From Strongylocentrotus purpuratus (taxonomy: Eukaryota; Echinodermata; Echinoidea; Camarodonta; Strongylocentrotidae), in contig NW_022145553.1 in NCBI RefSeq assembly GCF_000002235.5, positions 433,501-497,500 of the forward strand: DNA of 64,000 nucleotides. Direction: 5' to 3'. The notes under the pieces were generated by a model that was not told the origin of the DNA, did not search any database, and saw only the letters and a list, made by a program, of their open reading frames with translations. Below, piece after piece: positions 57,813 to 64,000 of the stretch (its first letter is position 1; each line of letters opens with the position of its first letter). The position numbers and the translations under genes were made by a program.

Positions 57813-58148
57813 ACGACGGCCTAGCAAGTTGTGAATAAAAAACGCCTATAAACTAAAACTAAACGTACGTACTTGTGTTTACGCGCACGTGCGCGTTCAA
57901 ATATCACCTCACGTATGCACATGTGTACTTCGCACTTACCCCCACCCTTTTCAAAATGCCATCTTACCAGTCTTTGAGGTATATTTCGCAGACTTTCGGT
58001 TTTAACCTAGGTCACTCCGGCATAGGTGAGGGGGTGCCAGCTAGCATGTGATGTTGGAGGTGATCACCGAATTGTTAGAAAAGTAAATGGTCAAATTAGT
58101 TACAAGTATTGTGGGCTTTATTGGTGCAAGAAAAAGGAAAAGAGAAGA
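57813..58148 (-). other. Probable 3' untranslated region of the second LINE
   Basis: There is no coding frame. On -, an AATAAA (TTTATT on + near 58113-58118) lies past the poly-T. The segment then runs to the border of the inverted duplication at 57812. The true 3' end and a target duplication were not recognised. Confidence 0.35.
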
Positions 58149-58155
58149 TAAGAAG

Positions 58156-58201
<46 letters not shown>
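58149..58201. repeat. Poly-A run of about 52 bases
   Basis: Nearly pure A on +, which means poly-T on the sense strand of the neighbouring LINE. It sits just after the end of the LINE's displaced C-terminal frame. A LINE tail would be poly-A on its own sense strand, so this is not a normal tail. Confidence 0.7.
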
Positions 58202-58205
<4 letters not shown>

Positions 58206-58213
58206 ACAACAAT

Positions 58214-58520
58214 TTAATTGTTTGGATACAGCCGCTTTGTTCTTAAAACGAAGCGAACTATTGCTTTTTGTTTAACTATTTCTGAAAGTTTAAGTAGTGT
58301 CATGATTTCCTGTGGATGTGATAAATCAGTTTCTACGAGTAACATAGCTCTTTCTATTATGTACTTTGGGCATTCAGTGAGAAAGTGGTTTACAGTTTCA
58401 GTACGTCCTATGCAATTATTGCAATGGCCTGTCGAGTGTATATTCAATCTGAAGAGATCTAAGTTCAAACCTATCACTCCTATTCTTAATCTATGGAGAA
58501 TACTTTCTTCAAATCTGTTC
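58214..58520 (-). pseudogene. C-terminal knuckle of LINE ORF2, displaced by a frameshift
   Basis: It continues ORF2 (stop at 58536) one base out of phase. The frame restarts at H-N-Y-E-C-K-L and contains C-x(2)-C-x(4)-T-x(2)-H-F-L-T-E-C. The junction CAACCATAAT becomes continuous if one C is extra, so a single-base insertion is the simplest cause. The frame ends at Y-P-N-N, before the poly-T. Confidence 0.75.
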
Positions 58521-58535
58521 AACTTACATTCATAA

Positions 58536-61500
58536 TTATGGTTGATTTACTGTAGGCAGTATATGTCTAAGAGATCTATCAGAATTATTCCATCTGTCTT
58601 GCCAGAGTTTTATATACTTGCTGGTAATAATACTCTTTATTTCAGAAAAGGATAATTTATTACAAATTTCAATGTTATTTTGTAAAGCAGATTTTGCATA
58701 AAAATCTGCCATTTCATTTCCGTGTACACCACAATGGCTAGGAATCCATTCTAAGTGTATGTGTTTTCCTTGATACGATAATTTTGTACTTAATGTAATA
58801 ATTTCAGTTACAAATGTAATATCTTTTTCATCCTTTATGGCGAGCAGGGCGCTTACGGAATCACAAAAAATAACAATGCCAACATACACATTAATGTTCT
58901 CTAGCCAATTAAGCGCAAGGACAATTGCAGCCAATTCGGCTCTGAAAGATGAGGTGTGATCCGCCAATCGTTTGGCTTGTTGAAAGGAGAATGCTGGTAC
59001 ATAAAAAGAAGCAGAACTTATTCCAAAACTTGGAACCTTTGACCCATCTGTATAGATGTGTAGTTGTATTGGCCATTTGGTACTGATCAATTCTAAACTG
59101 CGTTGACGTAAATAAGATGGGTTTTCATGTTTGTTCACTATTTCGCTTAATTCTATCGACACTTTTGGAGCATTAATTTTCCAAGGGGGGAAACTAGGTA
59201 TAGTGTAAGGTTCGATAGTACAATGTTTCATTAGTTCTGTTCTGCATCCAAATGGCTTGTTATTCTTTTGGAGCTTCAAAAGTTCCATTTGCCAGCTGGG
59301 CTTAACGTTTAATATGACAGGGTGATCTCGATGCATTTCAATCTTTTGTCTGAATCTGTCCGCCAGCATCTGTCTTCTTAAGTCTAAGGGCATTTCACCT
59401 AGTTCAACTTGTAGTGAATCTAATGATGTAAGAGGAAGAGCTCCCGCACAAATTCTCAAGGCTTGATATTGAATGGAGTCAAGTGATTTCTTTATACTTT
59501 GAGCCGCACTGTCATAGGCTTCACAACCAAAATCTAATAACGATCTTATCAATGCTCTATATACCATTAGCAGGGATTTCGAGGAGCTTCCCCATGTAGT
59601 CCCAGTAAGGCACCTAAGAATGTTCAGTTTCTTTTTACATCTAAGGACTACGGCATCTATGTGCGTCTTCCATGAAAGTCTTTTGTCAAATATAAGTCCT
59701 AGGAAATGCTTCTTTGATTGGAATAAAAGTGCGTCGTTGTTTAATTTCAGTTCTGGGTATTTTGCTTTATTGTTTTTAGTAAATAACACTGGAAAGGATT
59801 TACTCTGTGAAAGGCGAAAGCCCCATTTAGTAAACCATTCACTCAATGTGTTCAGATAGCACTGTATTCTGTTTGAAATAATTTCTATGTTATTACCTGA
59901 CATCCAGATGACACAGTCATCAGCATAAATAGATGTGGTGATTAATTCATCTGTTGGAATATCACTCATCATGATATTATACAATATAGGACTTAAGACA
60001 CTCCCCTGGGGGAGGCTGTTGTACATTTCATATAATTTTGATTCTTCTTTACCAATCTTTACTTGGAAAGTCCGCTCTTTCAGATAGTTATAGAGAAACT
60101 CGAGCATATTACCTGTAATACCATGTACTGATAGTTTGTAAATAAGGCCTTTGATACAAAGTCTGTCATATGCCTTTTCAATATCGAGAAAGATTGCTAA
60201 AGTATATTCACCAACATTAATGCTTCTTTGGATGGCATTCTCTAAAAGTACAATGTTATCCGTGACCCCACGTTTACTACGAAAGCCAGTCATGAGGGGA
60301 GGAAGTATATTGTTCTTTTCTACATACCATTGGAGTCTATTCTTCACAATCCGTTCTAGTATCTTGGCAAAACATGAGGAAAGTGCTATGGGTCGGTACG
60401 ACGATACCTTTCGGGGGTCTTTATTCTGTTTTAACACAGGTATTAGGATAGAGTGTTTCAGACTGGGAGGTATGCTACCCGTATCCCATATCAAGTTCAT
60501 GACCTTTAGCATATATTGTTTTGCTTTCTGAGGAAGTTTTTGGTAAACCTGATAAGGGATCTTGTCTTTTCCAGGAGCTGATTGTTTACATGTGTTTAGA
60601 GTTTTTTGCAATTCAAAAAGAGTGAATGGTTCATTCAAGATATGCTCCATTCCCCGCTTCAGTGATTTCGTGACTTGTTGCTCAACATTTTTGTTTTCTT
60701 TTATTTCTGGACATTCTTTAACATTACTAATTGATTGGAAGAACTTAGAGAAAGCCTCAGTCTTTTCACTGTTACATGTGATTTCTTTTTCATTTTCTAT
60801 CAGGACTGACATGTTTTTTGTTTTTTTGACAGATACCCCCTTTAACCGTTTAATGGTAGACCATACCGCTGATTCTGGTACAAAGCGGTTGAGTCTTGAG
60901 CAAAATTCTTGCCAGTAATTTCGTTCTGCTTGGCGTAGAGTTTTTTGTACCTCTGATTTTTTCTTCAAATATGTATTTAGATTTTCTATTGAAATGTGTC
61001 TTTTTAATCTATTATTAGCCCTGTTTCTTTCTTTGATACTTTGTGTACAGTCTTTTGTCCACCAAGGTACAGGGTCATGTTTTTTCTTTCCCCTCTGGGG
61101 CATTATTTCTTTAATAGTCTCTGACAAACTTTTCATAAAACATTTATACATTTTCGTAGGGTCGGAATAGTTGCCACTATGTTCAATTTTATGTTCACAT
61201 TTTTCGGCAAAAGTGTTCCAATCAAAATTTTTAAAAGACCAAGTTGTTTCCTCATTTATCTTCTCGCTGTTGCTGTTTACTTTCCCTGCTCGGTCCAATA
61301 ATATCTGGGTGGAGATGGGAAAATGGTCACTACCAAGGGTGTGCCGCAAAACTTCCCACGAGCATAGGCAAGATAGTTTGGGGGAGGTGATGCTAAGATC
61401 CAAACATGACATTTTCCCAGTGTGTGGATCTATTCTGGTTCCTCTTCCGTCGTTTAAAATTATAAAGTTATTGTCATGTGTGAAATTTTCAATTGTGTGC

Positions 61501-61997
61501 CCATTTTGGTCTATCTTTGCACTACCCCACACAGGATTATGTGAGTTGAAATCCCCAACTATAAGGAATAGATTGTATTCTAGTTTGTTAATCATCCTGT
61601 TCAAAACAATCTCGTTTAATTTTTTGCAAGGGTTATAGAAATTGATTATGGAGATTTTTGATCCAGCAACATGAACTTTAATATGTTGTATTTCGAATTC
61701 TTCGTCATTGACAGGATATTCATAGTTGATGGAATCATGTACATAAATGGCACACCCTCCTTTAGATTGATTTTCCCTGTTTCTAATAAAACATGTATAT
61801 TCAGGGATTTGCAATATTCTATCATCATTGAACCATGTTTCCTGAACACAAATTAAATGGTACTTTACATCTTTATATGAATCTAAGTATTTTATAAGTT
61901 CAGGACCGTGATTAAGAAGTCCCTGCGCGTTCCATTGTAATATGGTTAGCGCTGTCATCATCATTACTATGCTATACCAGTACATCTTTAGCGTCAT
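58536..61997 (-). CDS. LINE ORF2: endonuclease, reverse transcriptase and RNase H (1153 codons)
   Basis: The endonuclease domain starts about residue 15 (L-T-I-L-Q-W-N-A-Q-G-L) with Q-E-T-W-F, V-G-D-F-N-S-H and D-H-F-P-I. The RT domain has Y-R-P-I-A-L-S-S, M-T-G-F-R-S-K-R-G, L-D-I-E-K-A-Y-D, L-P-Q-G-S-V-L-S-P and the catalytic Y-A-D-D at 691-694. RNase H follows with Y-T-D-G-S (D984), F-R-A-E-L-A-A, F-C-D-S-V-S-A and W-I-P-S-H-C-G-V-H-G-N-E-M-A-D. This domain order fits I/Nimb-like LINEs; the clade is inference. The body is uninterrupted for 1153 codons, but the terminal knuckle is shifted out of frame. The first Met lies inside ORF1's last codons, so initiation would need re-start or a frame change. 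Confidence 0.88.
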   Translation of the reverse strand: MTLKMYWYSIVMMMTALTILQWNAQGLLNHGPELIKYLDSYKDVKYHLICVQETWFNDDRILQIPEYTCFIRNRENQSKGGCAIYVHDSINYEYPVNDEEFEIQHIKVHVAGSKISIINFYNPCKKLNEIVLNRMINKLEYNLFLIVGDFNSHNPVWGSAKIDQNGHTIENFTHDNNFIILNDGRGTRIDPHTGKMSCLDLSITSPKLSCLCSWEVLRHTLGSDHFPISTQILLDRAGKVNSNSEKINEETTWSFKNFDWNTFAEKCEHKIEHSGNYSDPTKMYKCFMKSLSETIKEIMPQRGKKKHDPVPWWTKDCTQSIKERNRANNRLKRHISIENLNTYLKKKSEVQKTLRQAERNYWQEFCSRLNRFVPESAVWSTIKRLKGVSVKKTKNMSVLIENEKEITCNSEKTEAFSKFFQSISNVKECPEIKENKNVEQQVTKSLKRGMEHILNEPFTLFELQKTLNTCKQSAPGKDKIPYQVYQKLPQKAKQYMLKVMNLIWDTGSIPPSLKHSILIPVLKQNKDPRKVSSYRPIALSSCFAKILERIVKNRLQWYVEKNNILPPLMTGFRSKRGVTDNIVLLENAIQRSINVGEYTLAIFLDIEKAYDRLCIKGLIYKLSVHGITGNMLEFLYNYLKERTFQVKIGKEESKLYEMYNSLPQGSVLSPILYNIMMSDIPTDELITTSIYADDCVIWMSGNNIEIISNRIQCYLNTLSEWFTKWGFRLSQSKSFPVLFTKNNKAKYPELKLNNDALLFQSKKHFLGLIFDKRLSWKTHIDAVVLRCKKKLNILRCLTGTTWGSSSKSLLMVYRALIRSLLDFGCEAYDSAAQSIKKSLDSIQYQALRICAGALPLTSLDSLQVELGEMPLDLRRQMLADRFRQKIEMHRDHPVILNVKPSWQMELLKLQKNNKPFGCRTELMKHCTIEPYTIPSFPPWKINAPKVSIELSEIVNKHENPSYLRQRSLELISTKWPIQLHIYTDGSKVPSFGISSASFYVPAFSFQQAKRLADHTSSFRAELAAIVLALNWLENINVYVGIVIFCDSVSALLAIKDEKDITFVTEIITLSTKLSYQGKHIHLEWIPSHCGVHGNEMADFYAKSALQNNIEICNKLSFSEIKSIITSKYIKLWQDRWNNSDRSLRHILPTVNQP

Positions 61998-62790
61998 GTT
62001 TTACTCTTTGTTTGAGCAGTCTCTCAGCTGCCACTTTCACTAAGGATGAAATCTCCTTCTCGGATTTTCCATCCGTAAAAGTGAGAACAAGTTGCGTAAT
62101 GAAAGAGATTATTTGCTCATCACTCATTAATGTTACTAGGTTACCTCGAGGGAGGGCTTCTAGTTTTACTTCAGTTTTTCCATCCTTATCTATTAATTTA
62201 CTGCTCTGTGCGTTTTTTTGCAGCGGGGTGTTCCAGGGCTGGGGATCAAGTTGCGGGGTGGCGTTTTCAGGGCGGATTGCTGTGGATGACCTCACTGGTC
62301 GGGGAGGAAGAGGGAGGTTATCTGAGTTGACATCGAGGGAGGGATGTGATTCAGGGAGGTTGGCTTGTGGTTTCTGCTGTGCTTTTTCTTGCTCCGACTG
62401 TATTTTTGCAGCTTGTGCGTATGAAAGATTGTTTTTGACTTTTACTATTTGTATCTTTTTGGCTTTCTTAGCTTCAAGACAGCCGTCAAAGGCTGCTGAA
62501 TGGTTCCCACCACAATTTATACATATCGGTCTTTCTTTTCGGTTACATTCCTCAAATTTGTGGTCTTCCCCGCATCTGACGCATCTCATCTTTGCTTTGC
62601 ATTGAGCTATGCCGTGGCCGTAGCGTTGGCATTGAAAGCACCTCAAAACGGGGGGAATGTATAGTTTAACCTCAAAATGTTGATAGCACATTGTTATGTT
62701 GCTGGGGAGGTTTGTACGGTTGAATGCTATAATAGTACAGCTGGAATTAGTGCTGCTGTAAGGCGCGCGATCAACTCAGCAGAACTTTGC
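61972..62790 (-). CDS. LINE ORF1: gag-like protein with three CCHC knuckles, 5' truncated
   Basis: From the first Met (62691) the frame gives 239 residues. Zinc knuckles are at 18-31 (C-F-Q-C-Q-R-Y-G-H-G-I-A-Q-C), 37-49 (C-V-R-C-G-E-D-H-K-F-E-E-C) and 57-71 (C-I-N-C-G-G-N-H...C). A lysine- and proline-rich tail follows. The frame is open upstream to about 62790 with gag-like words (I-I-A-F-N-R-T-N-L-P), then meets a stop, so the N-terminal RNA-binding part is missing. The element is 5' truncated or broken near 62.8 kb. ORF1 overlaps ORF2 by 26 nt in another frame. ORF1 proteins coat the LINE RNA. Confidence 0.8.
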
Positions 62791-62883
62791 GTTGTCAGCT
62801 TAGTCTGCAGACACAGACCCTAATTTGACACTTAATCAAAAAATCATTGTGCCTTGAGAGAAGTCTAGCCCAGCAACCTACTG

Positions 62884-63119
62884 GTCTCTTTCCAAAATTA
62901 TTAATTTATTGAATTTTCTCTCTAAAAAAAGTTATAGAGTCTAAAAAGAAAAAAAGAGGAAGGAAAGAGGATGGAAAGAGAAAGAATCCTAAAAATAGTC
63001 ATTTATGACATGAAATTGTACATATATGTATATATATAAATAATTCATAAAATAGTGTGTGGCAAAAATAGTCAACTGTGACTGATTGCCAAACAAAAAC
63101 AAATCAAGAAGAAGAAGAA
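62884..63119. repeat. Inverted duplication, right arm
   Basis: Reverse complement of 57577-57812, from TCTCTTTCCAAAATTATTAA to the (GAA)n end. It begins 70-90 bp beyond the last recognisable LINE sequence. Beyond 63119 the flanks of the two arms are unrelated. Confidence 0.92.
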
Positions 63120-63256
63120 TGGTTGTGTCAATACATGGTCTATAGTAGTCTTATAGTGCAGACTCACTTTAACGACTGACCAGGGTTTGTGCTTGCAGAC
63201 TATTGTCAGCTAGCGATGGCTAACTCAGAGCTCATAGCATGAGAACGTACAAGCAG

Positions 63257-63287
63257 GGATATGTGAGTTAAACTCACATATCCCTGG
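63257..63287. repeat. Short palindrome
   Basis: AGGGATATGTGAGTT and AACTCACATATCCCT pair with almost no loop. The word GGTATGTGAGTTAAA also occurs at 55404, so this is probably the end of a small foldback repeat. Confidence 0.55.
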
Positions 63288-63498
63288 TACAAGCATACAT
63301 ACAAAGAAATGAAAGACCGTCAACTTAGTTTCGAGTTTCGACACATACAAATAAAATATTTAAAAAAAACTTCGTTTCGATGTTAAAAATGGTTCCAGGA
63401 CAACTAACACTGGGCAATCATCCCTCCTTAAAATAACCCCAGGTTAATTACCCCCCCCCCCGGAAAATTACCCCCGGAGCTAATTACCTCCCCAGTTT

Positions 63499-64000
63499 GA
63501 GCGCATATCAACCAATGTCCAGAAAAAACCTAAACGTTTGGCGCATATAATGTCTAGAGTATATAGAAGGGGGTGGGGGTTAATACATTCGTTGCTAATT
63601 TCCCATTTGCTTTAATTTTGCTGAAAATCACATGAAATGTAGATTATTATATACCTCATCGAATACGGGGTGCAAAAATTCTAGCAGCCGACAATAAAAA
63701 GGTCTTATTTGAGCGCATATCAACCAATGCCCAGAACAAACCTAAACGTTTGGCGCATATAACGTCTAGAGTATATAGAAGGGGGTGGGGGTTAATACAT
63801 TCGTTGATTATTTCCCATTTGCATTAAATGTGCTGAAACTAACACGAAATGTAGATTATTATATACTTCATCGAATACGGAGTGCCAATTTTCTAGCAGC
63901 CGATATTAAAAATGTCTTTTTTGAGCGCATATCAACCAATGTCCAGAACAAATATTTTCATTAATAGCGAATTACGTGGAGAGTATATCGGTGAACGGGG
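63499..64000. repeat. 212-bp satellite, at least 2.3 units, running off the window
   Basis: GAGCGCATATCAACCAATG recurs at 63499, 63711 and 63923, exactly 212 bp apart. Each unit also has GGCGCATATAA, AGTATATAGAAGGGGGTGGG and CATCGAATACGG. The third unit diverges after about 40 bp. Confidence 0.9.

Noticed and set aside
59620-62605. + strand frames across the second LINE
   Set aside because: Antisense shadows of ORF1 and ORF2; composition mirrors the coding strand.
57577-63119. Polinton/Maverick with long TIRs
   Set aside because: The segment between the arms is only about 5 kb, contains a LINE and no integrase, polymerase B or capsid-like frame, and the ends lack a 6-bp target duplication.

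Overview
This is a window of animal nuclear DNA. It has small GT-AG exons in long introns, AT-rich non-coding DNA, frequent TACATGTA-type words, long poly-C/poly-G tracts, and many foldback MITEs, SINE fragments and LINEs. The style fits a marine deuterostome, most likely an echinoderm such as a sea urchin; that assignment is inference from sequence style and protein likeness, not a search result.

Host genes, left to right. (1) The 3' end of an ANKZF1/Vms1-type gene lies on + at 507-2048. (2) A complete ankyrin-repeat gene with one predicted membrane segment lies on + (5834-24664, with a probable 5' UTR exon ending at 4743). (3) CNOT9/RQCD1, the CCR4-NOT subunit, lies on - (35506 down to 29333; eight exons seen, first coding bases not located). 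(4) ACMSD, a kynurenine-pathway decarboxylase, is complete on - (57500 down to 43248, eight exons). A short + strand ORF with half a PHD-type zinc finger sits in ACMSD intron 1 at 55.6 kb. I joined exons by GT-AG boundaries and phase; the sums close exactly in frame for the ankyrin gene (1047 nt) and ACMSD (1152 nt), and for CNOT9 from its internal Met (861 nt).

Mobile DNA. An intact-ORF LINE (endonuclease plus RT, 1081 codons) sits in ankyrin-gene intron 2 (6.6-9.85 kb). A second LINE, with gag-like ORF1 and endonuclease/RT/RNase H ORF2, lies upstream of ACMSD (about 58.0-62.8 kb, -). A third is a C-terminal scrap at the left edge. Three copies of one repeat family with terminal hairpins and internal tandem units, Helitron/HINE-like in architecture, sit in introns of three different genes (12.9-21.8, 31.5-31.9 and 47.2-48.6 kb). 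The first is split by an insert of about 8.07 kb that is almost entirely a 56/62-bp minisatellite and has its own inverted ends. Other items are a MULE-like foldback element with a 9-bp target duplication (53.8-54.4 kb), nested TIR elements (37.0-39.0 kb), several MITEs, SINE tails and a 212-bp satellite running off the right edge.

The host genes do not form a shared pathway. The most interesting material is mobile or repetitive: the nested minisatellite element with higher-order duplication, the nuclear-receptor-like half-site arrays in the repeat family, and a nearly perfect 235-bp inverted duplication that begins about 80 bp upstream of the ACMSD start codon and flanks the LINE.
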